64,000 bases of DNA from Roseibium sp. MMSF_3544 (GCF_030732845.1 NZ_JASHKA010000020.1:56217-120216); one strand, 5' to 3'; positions 25,299-34,017 are shown, counted from the first letter of the stretch. Numbers and translations: made by a program. The notes: generated by a model from the sequence alone, not told the origin.

Positions 25299-26776
25299 TC
25301 GAGCAGTTCGCTCAAGGGTTTGAAATGGCCTTCCGGCTGGACACGATTGTGTTCATTTGCCTTGGTCTGTTTGGCGGCATGCTGGTTGGTGCGCTGCCCG
25401 GGTTTACCACCCTGATGGCGATGGCCATTCTCCTGCCGATCTCCTTCTTCCTCGATCCGCTGGTGGGCATCCCGTTCCTGCTGGGCATCTATAAGGGCGG
25501 CATGTTCGGCGGTAGCGTACCGGCGATCCTGGTATCGATGCCGGGAACTGGTGCGGCGGTCGCAACGACCCTCGACGGCTACCAGCTCACCAAGAAGGGC
25601 CAGTCGCGCAAGGCGCTCGATACTGCGCTGGTCTCTTCGGCCTTCGGCGACACGTTCTCCGACATTTTCACGCTTGTGATGATCTTTCCGATCGCGTTGC
25701 TCGTCATGCAGTTCGGCCCACCGGAGATCTTCGCGGTACTGCTCATGTCGCTGGTGATCATCGCGGTGACAACCGGCGGAAACGTTCTGAAAAGCCTGAT
25801 CATGATGCTGCTTGGCATCTGGCTTTCCTTCATCGGCACCGACCCGCTCGGCGGCGTTGAACGCTTTACCTTCGGCCTGTTCGATCTGAAATCGGGGATT
25901 CCGCTCCTTCCGATGCTGATCGGCGTTTTCGCCATCCCAGAGATCGTCAATGTGGTGATGCGCTCGACGCAGGGGCAGGCGCTTGCCGCTGTTGTGGGCG
26001 ACCGCCTGAAATGGTCTGAATTCAAACGGATCTTCCGCACCCTGTGCCGCTCCTGTGTCATTGGAACGAGCATCGGCATCATTCCGGGTCTCGGGCAGGT
26101 TGTTGCCGCCATGATGGGCTACACGGCGGCCAAGAACGCGTCAAAGACACCTGAGAATTTCGGCAAGGGTGAGATCGAGGGGGTTGCTGCGGCGGAGTCG
26201 GCGAACAACGCCGTCAACGGCCCGACGCTTGTGCCGCTGCTGACACTCGGAATTCCGGGCGACAACGTGACCGCGATCCTGCTCGGCGCCTTTGTTGCAC
26301 AGGGCCTGCGTCCCGGACCGCAACTCTTCGAGGAACAGGGCGCGACGGTGTTTGCGATCCTGATCGCCATGGTTCTGGCGAACCTCTTGTTCCTGGTCAT
26401 CGGCTACCTGTCGGTGCCGTTTTTCGCGCGCCTGGTGACCCTGAAAAACTCGATCCTTGTGCCGGTCGTGATCATGTTCGCCTTTGCCGGCGCCTTCGTG
26501 TTCCGTTCCGATTCCATCGATCTCCTGATGCTGGTCGGCTTCGGCGCCTTCGGCCTGATCGCACGGGCAGCGCGGTTTGATGTCATGCCGATGGTGATGG
26601 GCTTCATTCTGGGGCCGCCGATGGAATACGCCTTCGGCCAGACGGTCGCGATGGCGAACAATGCTCCGTTCGCCTTCCTGTTCACCGAGCGGCAGGGAAT
26701 GCTTTTCGTTCTGATCCTCATTCCGGTCATTGCCTTCATCCTTTGGAGGAGGATGAAGAGGATGGCCACGGGCTAG
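25295..26776 (+). CDS. tctA: TTT transporter large permease subunit (TctA), second system
   Basis: A 493-residue TctA. It has the duplicated glycine-rich regions CLGLFGGMLVGALPGFTTLMAMA, GIYKGGMFGGSVPAILVSMPGTGAAVATTLDGYQL, IIPGLGQVVAAMMGYTAAKNASK and LTLGIPGDNVTAILLGAFVAQGLRPGP. Its ATG overlaps the tctB stop (ATGA). It forms the second channel in this operon and probably works with the binding protein encoded 86 bp downstream. Confidence 0.93.
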   Translation: MIEQFAQGFEMAFRLDTIVFICLGLFGGMLVGALPGFTTLMAMAILLPISFFLDPLVGIPFLLGIYKGGMFGGSVPAILVSMPGTGAAVATTLDGYQLTKKGQSRKALDTALVSSAFGDTFSDIFTLVMIFPIALLVMQFGPPEIFAVLLMSLVIIAVTTGGNVLKSLIMMLLGIWLSFIGTDPLGGVERFTFGLFDLKSGIPLLPMLIGVFAIPEIVNVVMRSTQGQALAAVVGDRLKWSEFKRIFRTLCRSCVIGTSIGIIPGLGQVVAAMMGYTAAKNASKTPENFGKGEIEGVAAAESANNAVNGPTLVPLLTLGIPGDNVTAILLGAFVAQGLRPGPQLFEEQGATVFAILIAMVLANLLFLVIGYLSVPFFARLVTLKNSILVPVVIMFAFAGAFVFRSDSIDLLMLVGFGAFGLIARAARFDVMPMVMGFILGPPMEYAFGQTVAMANNAPFAFLFTERQGMLFVLILIPVIAFILWRRMKRMATG

Positions 26777-26862
26777 CTACCCATTGAGGAACAAGGAGGC
26801 CGCGTCTGCATCGTCCGCTGGCTCTCCAACACCTTCAATCGATGCATACGGAGGAGGAAGTA

Positions 26863-27822
26863 ATGTTCAAGAAGCTATGGAAAGGCGCGGTTTTTGCGGC
26901 CGCAGCGACCCTTGCGGGCGCAGTCTCGCCGGCTCTGGCAGAATATCCGGAAAAGCCGGTGACGATGGTCATTCCGCTCGGTGCCGGCGGGTCGCATGAC
27001 CTTAATGCCCGTGTCATCACCTCGACGATCCCGTCGTTCCTGAACCAGGCGATGATCGTTCGCTTGACGCCCGGTGCTGGCGGCCAGAAGGGAACCCAGG
27101 AAGTCGCCAATTCCAATTCGGACGGCTATACGCTCCTGTTCAGCCACAACTACATCGACATGCTGCAGCAGCACGTTGAGAACCTGCCCTACAATCCGAT
27201 GGAAGACTTCGTTCCGGTCGCCCGCATCAACTATGCGCCGATCGCCGTCGTTGTCAGGGCTGACAGCCCCTATCAGACCTTCGAGGAACTGATCACGGCA
27301 GCAAAAGAAAAGCCGGGTGAAATCCGCATGGCCCATTCCGGCAACTGGGGCGCGCTGTTCGTTCCCGCTGCGCAGATCATGAAAGCGCGTGACGCTTATT
27401 TCAACATGGTTCCCTATCAGGGTGGCGGCCCGGCTATGCAGGCGCTTTTGTCCGGTGACGCGGACCTGACCATGGGCTTCCCGTCGACGCTTTCTTCCCT
27501 GCTGGCGTCAGGTGACGTTCGGGTTCTGGCAACCGCCGGTGCAGAGCGGATCTATCCTGACGTTCCGACATTCGGCGAAGTTGGTGTTGAAGGCGATGTC
27601 GGCTTCATGCACCGCGTCGTGCTGGCTCCGGCTGGAACGCCGCCGGAAGTTCTGGAAAAGCTGGAAGCCTCTTTCGCGTCTCTTCTGGAGGACAAGACCT
27701 ACAATCGCATGATGTCCCGCCTTGGCGAGAACGTCGATTACATGTCCGGCGCCGACTACCAGAAAATGCGCGAAGAACAGGCTGAGGCCTACAAGGACCT
27801 GGTCGCTTCGATCACGCAGTAA
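26863..27822 (+). CDS. tctC: TTT transporter substrate-binding protein (TctC), second system, Sec-exported
   Basis: A 319-residue TctC/Bug family protein with an ordinary Sec signal (MFKKLWKGAVFAAAATLAGAVSPALA, cleavage near residue 26). YPEKPVTMVIPLGAGGSHDL, the GAGGQKGTQEVANSNSDGYTLLF region and MVPYQGGGPAMQALLSGDADL follow. ATG 26863 lies behind GGAGGAGGAAG. Unlike the Tat-type TctC of the first system it is exported unfolded. A perfect 11-bp hairpin follows the stop. Confidence 0.91.
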   Translation: MFKKLWKGAVFAAAATLAGAVSPALAEYPEKPVTMVIPLGAGGSHDLNARVITSTIPSFLNQAMIVRLTPGAGGQKGTQEVANSNSDGYTLLFSHNYIDMLQQHVENLPYNPMEDFVPVARINYAPIAVVVRADSPYQTFEELITAAKEKPGEIRMAHSGNWGALFVPAAQIMKARDAYFNMVPYQGGGPAMQALLSGDADLTMGFPSTLSSLLASGDVRVLATAGAERIYPDVPTFGEVGVEGDVGFMHRVVLAPAGTPPEVLEKLEASFASLLEDKTYNRMMSRLGENVDYMSGADYQKMREEQAEAYKDLVASITQ

Positions 27823-27829
27823 GGTGAGC

Positions 27830-27854
27830 ACCGGCCGGCATCGTGCCGGCCGGT
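27830..27854 (+). terminator. Strong hairpin downstream of tctC (copy 2)
   Basis: A perfect 11-bp stem (ACCGGCCGGCA at 27830-27840, TGCCGGCCGGT at 27844-27854) with a TCG loop lies 8 nt after the tctC stop. No T-run follows. Same arrangement as at 20425-20449. Confidence 0.6.
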
Positions 27855-27936
27855 CAAGACCACTGGAACGCATCCATGACCCCCTGTCCGGCGGGGGCAA
27901 AGGGATTGGTTTGTCTCGCGCGGAAAGGGATCCGGC

Positions 27937-28419
27937 ATGAGAATTAAGGAAAAACAGATCTGGACCTTCCGGGTCAGCGGACATCAGGAAACAGGGACCA
28001 AATCTGTCGTTCGTGCTCGCGACGTCGAAATGGTAATCGACGAGCCGATCGAACGCGGCGGCACCAATCTCGGACCCATGCCGGTCGAGACCATGATTGC
28101 CGGTCTGGTTGGCTGTACGCACGTCATTTCAAACAAGCTCGCCAGGGCAAATGATGTCGACATCACCGAGATGGATATCGACGTCGTCACCACGATGGAC
28201 AGCCGCGGCACACGCCTTGTCGAGCCGATCGACGTGCCGTTTCCGGACGTGAAAATCTCGATCACGGCACAAATGAACGGGACCGATGAGGGCATCGCCG
28301 CCGTCGTTGAAAAGCTGCGTCATCATTGTGCGGTTTCGAAGATGCTGCAGATGTCGGGCAGCCGGGTGACCGAGGCATGGACGATAAACGGTCGAAGCTG
28401 GGGGGCAGAGGCCGCCTGA
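27937..28419 (+). CDS. OsmC/Ohr family protein
   Basis: A 160-residue OsmC-like protein. The two redox cysteines are recognisable in MIAGLVGCTHV and RHHCAVSKMLQ, with the nearby GGTNLGPMPVETM segment. The family detoxifies organic hydroperoxides using lipoylated or thiol partners. It follows the second TTT system by 114 bp on the same strand and could be the last gene of that operon. Hairpins after its stop separate it from the convergent dehydrogenase gene. Confidence 0.88.
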   Translation: MRIKEKQIWTFRVSGHQETGTKSVVRARDVEMVIDEPIERGGTNLGPMPVETMIAGLVGCTHVISNKLARANDVDITEMDIDVVTTMDSRGTRLVEPIDVPFPDVKISITAQMNGTDEGIAAVVEKLRHHCAVSKMLQMSGSRVTEAWTINGRSWGAEAA

Positions 28420-28436
28420 CCGGTTTCGGCTGAACA

Positions 28437-28465
28437 GGCCGGTCCGGCAAAGCACCGGGCCGGTC
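28437..28465. terminator. GC-rich hairpin between convergent genes
   Basis: An 11-bp stem with two G-U wobbles (28437-28447 with 28455-28465) and a 7-nt loop lies between the OsmC stop and the convergent Ldh2-type gene stop. No clear T-run; probably a bidirectional stop. Confidence 0.45.
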
Positions 28466-28482
28466 TGGCATCCAAATCGGCA

Positions 28483-29547
28483 TTATCCTGCTTTGCGGTC
28501 GACCTTTGGAACTCCAGTCTCGTCGGCCAGACCGTCAAGCACGGCAAGAAGTGCCGGAGGAATTGGGATGCCTTTGGCACTGCGTTCTCGGCGCGTTGCC
28601 TCGAGCCGTTCGCCGGGCAGCCGGATGTCGTCAACGCCGGGAAGACGCTCCGACGATTTCATCTCGTCCCAGACCGCGTCAATCGAGGTCTTGAAGGCGG
28701 CAGGGTCCATGAAGGCGGCGATATTGAGCATGAGGATGAATTGACCGGTATTGGTTTGCGTTACCGAATCCGCGTTGAAATCAACCACGTTGCGGCCAAA
28801 GGCGGCACCGTTGAGAACGCCTGCCAAAATACCGAATACCAGCGAAAGCCCGTACCCCTTTGGCCCGCCAATGGGCAGCAGAAAACCCTCGGCGGATCTC
28901 TTCGGATCGAGAAGGGGTTTGCCTTCGCGATCGATCATCCAGCCCTCGGGCATCATCTCGCCCCGTTGTGCGGCTGTCTTAACCTTGCCGTAGGCGGCAA
29001 CAGTGGTGGCCATGTCGAGAATGATCGGCGGACGCTTCGCTGCCGGGATCGCGACGGCGATCGGGTTGGTGGAAAGCAGCATGTCCGTTCCACCCCAGGG
29101 CGGCATGTGGTTGGCACTGCCGACCGCCACATAGAGCCCGATCATGTCTTCGGGAAGCGCCTTCATCGCATAAAGGGAGGCGGGTCCTGCGTGGTTCGAA
29201 TTCCGCGATCCGACCCAGGCAACGCCGGTCTGCCGCGCCTTGTCGACCGCAAGATCGGCGGCATGGTTCATCACCAGGTGACCCATGGCATTGTCGCCGT
29301 CGACAACCGCGCTGGCCGGATAGTCTTCTGCAAGCGAAAAGGCCGGCGATGGATTGATGCCCCCTGCCCGGATGCGCTTCACATATTGCGCAAGCCGAAA
29401 AACGCCGTGACCGTCCTGGCCGATAAGATCGGCCGTCGTCATCAGACCTGCAACGATGCCCGCATCTTGGACGGTAAGGCCATTTGCCTCAAGGATGCCG
29501 GAAATAAAGCTCTCAAGCGCTGCTCCAGTTACGCGTGTCTCAGACAT
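28483..29547 (-). CDS. Ldh family (malate/L-lactate/ureidoglycolate-type) oxidoreductase
   Basis: A 354-residue NAD(P)-dependent dehydrogenase of the Ldh2/MDH2 family, unrelated to classical malate dehydrogenase. The segments DGHGVFRLAQYVKRIRAGGINP, VGSRNSNHAGPASLYAM (catalytic His), STNPIAVAIPA, LDMATTVAAYGKVKTA and GPKGYGLSLVFGILAGVL are characteristic. Members reduce or oxidise 2-keto/2-hydroxy acids or cyclic imino acids such as pyrroline-2-carboxylate. ATG 29547 (MSETRVTG) is used; a start at 29577 adds an unlikely leader. It is divergent from the cupin gene, whose start lies 45 bp away. Confidence 0.87.
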   Translation of the reverse strand: MSETRVTGAALESFISGILEANGLTVQDAGIVAGLMTTADLIGQDGHGVFRLAQYVKRIRAGGINPSPAFSLAEDYPASAVVDGDNAMGHLVMNHAADLAVDKARQTGVAWVGSRNSNHAGPASLYAMKALPEDMIGLYVAVGSANHMPPWGGTDMLLSTNPIAVAIPAAKRPPIILDMATTVAAYGKVKTAAQRGEMMPEGWMIDREGKPLLDPKRSAEGFLLPIGGPKGYGLSLVFGILAGVLNGAAFGRNVVDFNADSVTQTNTGQFILMLNIAAFMDPAAFKTSIDAVWDEMKSSERLPGVDDIRLPGERLEATRRERSAKGIPIPPALLAVLDGLADETGVPKVDRKAG

Positions 29548-29591
29548 CCACCTGTTCCACCATTGTTTCCGTTCCAAAAAAGGATGAAGTC

Positions 29592-29990
29592 GTGTCCACC
29601 GTGATCACCTACAAGGATATCAAGCCCTTCCAGCGCGGAGACGGTGTCGAGACCCGGCTCCTGATCGGCAAATCGGTCAGTGACAGCGCACCGTTCACCA
29701 CCGGAACGACTGTGTTTCCTCCCGGCTGCAGTGCCCCGATGCACTACCACAACTGCGATGAACAGGTCACGATCCTGGAAGGCGAGGCTGAAGCCAGTAT
29801 CGGAGGCGTCATTCACAATCTGGTGGAAGGTGACACGGCTTTCGCTGAAGCCGAGTCCCCACACTATTTCAAGAACACCGGCGAAGGCCGCCTTGTCATT
29901 ATGTGGATCTATGGCGCGCGCGACGTGACGCGCACCTTTGTCGAAACCGGAGAAACCGTGGCGCATCTTTCGTCGGGCGACCAAGTCTAA
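29592..29990 (+). CDS. Small cupin-domain protein
   Basis: A 132-residue single-domain cupin. Motif 1 is HYHNCDEQVTILEGEAE with the usual metal-binding His/His/Glu, and motif 2 includes AEAESPHYFKNTGEG (third His). Such proteins are metal-dependent isomerases, dioxygenases or binding proteins. GTG 29592 is preferred, with AAAGGA upstream; an in-frame GTG at 29535 would overlap the start of the divergent dehydrogenase gene. Its stop overlaps the convergent BKACE stop by 3 bp. Confidence 0.83.
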   Translation: MSTVITYKDIKPFQRGDGVETRLLIGKSVSDSAPFTTGTTVFPPGCSAPMHYHNCDEQVTILEGEAEASIGGVIHNLVEGDTAFAEAESPHYFKNTGEGRLVIMWIYGARDVTRTFVETGETVAHLSSGDQV

Positions 29991-30775
29991 ATCAAACCTG
30001 CTTTGCCGGCTAAGCCAGCGAGCTCAGCGACACGTTCAGCGTTGTTCTTCGCAAGCGTGCCATCTTTGTTCCAGAGCGAGTTCTCGAACCCGATGCGGGC
30101 CTTGCCGCCAAGTTCGAGAGCTCTCAGGAGGCAGTCGGTTTCCTCGCGGCCGAAGGCGCACAGCATCCAGTCGAACGAATGACGCCCGGCAAGGTCCATC
30201 ATCGGCTCGATGAAGGGTTCAATATCCTCCGGACGGCTGACTTTGCTGCCATCGTAGGAGCCAAGAACCAGTTGCACCTGATGCGACGTCCCTGGAACAA
30301 TTCCTTCTTCGACAAGGCCGACAAGGCGCTTCAGCTCGTCTTGCGCGTAGCAGATATGCTGGATCGAGACGCCGTTGTCGTGGGCCCAGTGATAGGTTTC
30401 CCGGGCAGCCGGGAGCGTTTCCGTATCGGGTAGAAATTCCCTGACGGCGACGGAGACAGACTTGGGTCGCATCGCCCTTATCAGGTCTCTCTGGTCGGCT
30501 GCGCTGAAGCGTCCGGCTGTTTCGCTGGTAATCTGAACGAACCAGCCGGGAAGCGCTTCTGTGAGGCGTTCGATGACCTCCGCATATCTCCCGGCATCGA
30601 GACTGTGCAGGCCTTCGTCGTCCCGGACGTGGGCGTGGACACCACCCGCGCCTACTGCAGCACACGCAAGGCAGGTCTCAACCAGCTCGTCAATGCTCAT
30701 TGGCAGGGCAGGATGGGCGGACTTGTCCCGGCGCGCGCCGTTCGGCGCGACGAGAATTTTGGGTAGTTCGGTCAT
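29987..30775 (-). CDS. BKACE (3-keto-5-aminohexanoate cleavage-type, DUF849) enzyme
   Basis: A 262-residue beta-keto acid cleavage enzyme. The zinc-binding HAHVRD motif, N-terminal ILVAPNGARR, the C-terminal zinc-ligand region and the glycine-rich GGKARIGFENSLW tail are typical. BKACE enzymes condense a beta-keto acid with acetyl-CoA to give acetoacetate and a CoA ester; pocket residues set specificity. The ATG directly follows the stop of the upstream Gfo/Idh gene, so both form one unit. The nature of the keto acid is unknown. Confidence 0.9.
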   Translation of the reverse strand: MTELPKILVAPNGARRDKSAHPALPMSIDELVETCLACAAVGAGGVHAHVRDDEGLHSLDAGRYAEVIERLTEALPGWFVQITSETAGRFSAADQRDLIRAMRPKSVSVAVREFLPDTETLPAARETYHWAHDNGVSIQHICYAQDELKRLVGLVEEGIVPGTSHQVQLVLGSYDGSKVSRPEDIEPFIEPMMDLAGRHSFDWMLCAFGREETDCLLRALELGGKARIGFENSLWNKDGTLAKNNAERVAELAGLAGKAGLI

Positions 30776-31792
30776 TTATACATTCAGGTGGATGGTTTCG
30801 CGGGTCTCGGCAGATTGCGCAATTGCTTCAAGAACTTCAATATTGTGGATCATTTCCTGGTGGGAAAACCGGTAGGGCTGGCGCCCCAGGCATGCATCCT
30901 TGAAGGCTTCCAGGTTTTTGACGACCGCGTCGGTCCATTCGTAGACAGTTTCCTTCAGCGGCTCTCCGGTCATCGACTCAACATAGCTCACCTTGCCACC
31001 GGGTGTATCGGGATGGGTGTCGTTGCGTGCTTCGATCCACCTGTCCGTTCCGAACACATGCATGCGAATGAAATGCGGCGTGTGCAAAATGGCACTCAAC
31101 GTTGCCGTCATACCTTCCTTGAAGCCGAGCTGGACGGTCACGAGATCTCCGGTTTCCCAGCCGAGCGACCGGTTTGCCGTCATGGCCTGCACGGTCTTGA
31201 CCGGCCCGAAAAAGGAAATCAGCAGATCTGTCAGATGAATACCCATCGCGGTCATGCCCGCAGCGGGAGAGACGGCCTTGGATGTGCGCCAGTCGCCCGC
31301 AGGTACGTTGATCAATTTGTCGTGGCTGAAGGCGGCTTCCGCATGCATGATCTTGCCGAGAGCGCCTTTGTCGATCGCAGCCTTCAGGGCCTCCATAGCC
31401 GGTTCGAAACGGCGTTCGTGGCCGATGCCAAGGGTTACTCCCGCATCCTCGCAGGCTTTCACCGAACGGCGTGCACTTTCGCCTGTCAGGCCAAGCGGTT
31501 TTTCGCAAAAGACGTGCTTGCCGGCAGCCGCACACTGGTGCACCTGTTCCTCGTGCAACGGATTGGGCGTGGTCAGGACAACAGCATCCACGTCGGGGCG
31601 CTTGAGGACGTCTTCGAAGCTGGCGTAGGGCGTCGGCCCGGCATCCCTGATCTGATCATGGACACTCTCATTCGGTTCGATGACAGCGGGCACGGCAAAG
31701 CCGTCCGTGAGCTTCAGGCGGTTGACGATATGACGCCCCCACCAACCAAACCCGGCGACCGCGATACAAAACGTTTTATTCTGTATGTTCAT
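30776..31792 (-). CDS. Gfo/Idh/MocA family oxidoreductase
   Basis: A 338-residue NAD(P)-dependent dehydrogenase. GFGWWG is the Rossmann motif near residue 14-19, HVFCEKPLG holds the conserved EKP lysine, and GIGHERRFEPAM and the GMTAMGIHLTDLL segment form the catalytic region. Substrates in this family are usually cyclic or polyhydroxy compounds. Its stop abuts the BKACE start, so the dehydrogenase may produce the beta-keto acid that BKACE cleaves (inference). It is divergent from a LysR regulator at 31925. Confidence 0.88.
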   Translation of the reverse strand: MNIQNKTFCIAVAGFGWWGRHIVNRLKLTDGFAVPAVIEPNESVHDQIRDAGPTPYASFEDVLKRPDVDAVVLTTPNPLHEEQVHQCAAAGKHVFCEKPLGLTGESARRSVKACEDAGVTLGIGHERRFEPAMEALKAAIDKGALGKIMHAEAAFSHDKLINVPAGDWRTSKAVSPAAGMTAMGIHLTDLLISFFGPVKTVQAMTANRSLGWETGDLVTVQLGFKEGMTATLSAILHTPHFIRMHVFGTDRWIEARNDTHPDTPGGKVSYVESMTGEPLKETVYEWTDAVVKNLEAFKDACLGRQPYRFSHQEMIHNIEVLEAIAQSAETRETIHLNV

Positions 31793-31884
31793 AGCTTTGC
31801 CCTGCTGACCGGTCTGGTTTTTTGCATTCTTGCAGCGTTTCCCTCCGATAGTTAGTAGAACTTGCGGCCTTCAACGCAACTCAT

Positions 31885-31895
31885 TATCAATGATA
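31885..31895. promoter_or_regulatory. Candidate LysR operator
   Basis: The palindrome TATCAATGATA (TATCA-A-TGATA), which fits the T-N9-A to T-N11-A form of LysR boxes, lies in the 132-bp divergent region between the Gfo/Idh gene and its LysR regulator. Confidence 0.4.
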
Positions 31896-31924
31896 TTTGC
31901 CAACAGAAAAATTGATGGCTTGGG

Positions 31925-32845
31925 ATGAAGCTACAGCAACTCAGATTCTTTGTCGCGGTCTACGAGGAAGGCTCGTTTTCTGCGGCCGCCAATCGTGTCC
32001 ACGCGACGCAATCGGGTATTTCCATGCAGGTCCGGGAACTGGAAGACCGCTACGGCGTCCAGTTGCTGATCCGCAAGTCGACCGGCGTTACGCCGACTGA
32101 AACGGGGCGCTTGTTCTACAAGAAGGCCATCGACGTTCTGCGCTCGGCTGCAGATGCCGACGAGACGTTGAAGCGGGCGTCAGGCACCATGACGGGCCAG
32201 GTTCGCGTCGGGCTGATCCCGACGCTGACCCGGAGCGTTCTGTCCGAGGCAATGCTGCGCTTTACCGAAACCTATCCGATGGTGCGCCTGTCGATGGTGG
32301 AGGCCTATTCGTTCCAGCTGATTGAATCGGTCGGCCGCGAAGAGCTTGATTTTGCAATCGTTCCGGCTTTTGAAGGTCATGAGAACATTCGTGCGGAGCC
32401 CATGGGTACGGATCATGAGTTCCTGGTCGGCGCTCCGGGCACGACGCATCTTCAGCCGGTCAACCTGATTGAGCACGCGCCTCTGCGTTACGTCTTGCCG
32501 AGCCCTGCCAATTCCCGACGGCGCCGGATCGACCGCTATTTTGCCAATCACCACATCCGTGTTGACGATATTCTGGAGCTCGATGCCATGTTCGGAACAA
32601 TCGATCTGGTTGCGCGCTCCGACTGGCACACGATCCTTCCCGGCATCATGTGTGCGGCCGATCTCGACGGGCAGCGCCGGCGGCTTCACCCGCTCGTCGG
32701 CCCCGAGCTTACCGTCAGCTACAGCCGTATCGAGCCGGCCGCAAAACCGCTCAACGACGCTGCCCAGGCCTTTTGCGAAATCCTGCAGGACGAACTCACC
32801 CGGACCATTGCCGCGACCCGGGAAGCGGCCCGATGCGGAGTTTGA
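31925..32845 (+). CDS. LysR family transcriptional regulator
   Basis: A 306-residue LysR-type regulator. The winged helix spans residues 1-60 (FVAVYEEGSFSAAANRVHATQSGISMQVRELED), and a two-lobed effector domain follows. It is divergent from the Gfo/Idh-BKACE operon and is probably its activator. It is a paralogue of the LysR at 6118-7020, sharing a VARxDWxTILPG segment and a related IEPAxxPL tail, so the two may sense related compounds. Confidence 0.9.
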   Translation: MKLQQLRFFVAVYEEGSFSAAANRVHATQSGISMQVRELEDRYGVQLLIRKSTGVTPTETGRLFYKKAIDVLRSAADADETLKRASGTMTGQVRVGLIPTLTRSVLSEAMLRFTETYPMVRLSMVEAYSFQLIESVGREELDFAIVPAFEGHENIRAEPMGTDHEFLVGAPGTTHLQPVNLIEHAPLRYVLPSPANSRRRRIDRYFANHHIRVDDILELDAMFGTIDLVARSDWHTILPGIMCAADLDGQRRRLHPLVGPELTVSYSRIEPAAKPLNDAAQAFCEILQDELTRTIAATREAARCGV

Positions 32846-32955
32846 ATAACGCAACGCGGATTCAGAATTTTACCCCGGCCTTCAGCTTGACCAACATGCC
32901 CCGAAAGTGAGCAGGAGTCCGTTCCTTACGGCTCTGCAGTCAAGGGAGCCAGGGT

Positions 32956-34017
32956 ATGGAACAGATCGAGCTGGGTGTTATCGGTGCAGGTTGGTGCGGC
33001 GGCATCCGCATTGAGGCCGCGTCGCGCAATCCGCAGGTCGCGGCCATTCATATTGCTGAAACGCGCAGCGAGCGCCTTCAGGAAATGAAGGATCTCTACG
33101 CCCCTGCGACGGCCACGGACAGTTATGAGCAGATCATCGAAAACGGCAACATCTCATCGGTGATCATTTCGGCGACGCCGGAGGATACGCATTATCCGAT
33201 GGCGAGGGCGGCTCTGTCCGCCGGCAAGCACGTCTTTCTGGAAAAGCCGATTGCGATCACGCTTGCGGAGGCCGACGAACTGGTGGCTCTGTCGAAACAG
33301 AACGGCGTCAAGTTCACGATCGGATATTCGCAGCGCTTCAATTACAAATATGCCTATATCCGGGAGAGCCTCCTGAACGGGACCCTGGGCGAACCGGTCT
33401 CGGCGTTGGTGAGCCGGCATATCACGCGTAGCCTCGGCAGCAAGATCTCGGGTCGGACCAAGCTGTCTCCGGCCGCCATGGAAGCAACCCACGATCTCGA
33501 TTTCGTGCTCTGGTGCCTGGAGCCGGCCAAGCCCGTGAAGGTCTATGCCCAGAACGTCTACCGCTACATGAAGGGCAAGGGTGTTGATGCTCCGGATTGC
33601 ACCTGGATCATCGTCACCATGGACAACGGCATCGCCTTCACCATCGGTGCCGGCTGGATCCTGCCGCTTGGCTATCCGAACTATTCCAGCACCACGCTTG
33701 AAATGGTCGGCACCAAGGGCGCGCTGATGGTGGATGACAGCCATAAGGACGTTGTCCTGAACACGGAAGACAACGGCATCCAGTTCCCGATGTCCTCCAT
33801 GCCCGGGGAGTTTGTCGGCCACGCCTATGCCGGGCCGATGGCACCGGAGACCCATCACTTCATCGACGCTTGTGCACGGGATAAACCTGTTCTGGTGACG
33901 GCTGATCAGGCCCGGCAGGTGATGGAAGTCTATATCGCGGCCGATCTGTCGGCCGAGCGCGGTGAACCCGTCAACCTGCCGCTGAACGACGCCAACATCA
34001 GTTCGATCATGGCCTGA
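32956..34017 (+). CDS. Gfo/Idh/MocA family oxidoreductase
   Basis: A 353-residue NAD(P)-dependent dehydrogenase. GAGWCG is the Rossmann motif, HVFLEKPIAIT the EKP motif, and YSQRFNYKYAYIRESL plus MEATHDLDFVLWCLEP the catalytic region. It resembles the Gfo/Idh protein at 22585-23712 more than that at 30776-31792 (compare YTQRFRRRFLAIKERL). AAGGGAG precedes ATG 32956. It lies 110 bp downstream of the LysR gene on the same strand and may be part of the same catabolic set. Confidence 0.88.
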   Translation: MEQIELGVIGAGWCGGIRIEAASRNPQVAAIHIAETRSERLQEMKDLYAPATATDSYEQIIENGNISSVIISATPEDTHYPMARAALSAGKHVFLEKPIAITLAEADELVALSKQNGVKFTIGYSQRFNYKYAYIRESLLNGTLGEPVSALVSRHITRSLGSKISGRTKLSPAAMEATHDLDFVLWCLEPAKPVKVYAQNVYRYMKGKGVDAPDCTWIIVTMDNGIAFTIGAGWILPLGYPNYSSTTLEMVGTKGALMVDDSHKDVVLNTEDNGIQFPMSSMPGEFVGHAYAGPMAPETHHFIDACARDKPVLVTADQARQVMEVYIAADLSAERGEPVNLPLNDANISSIMA

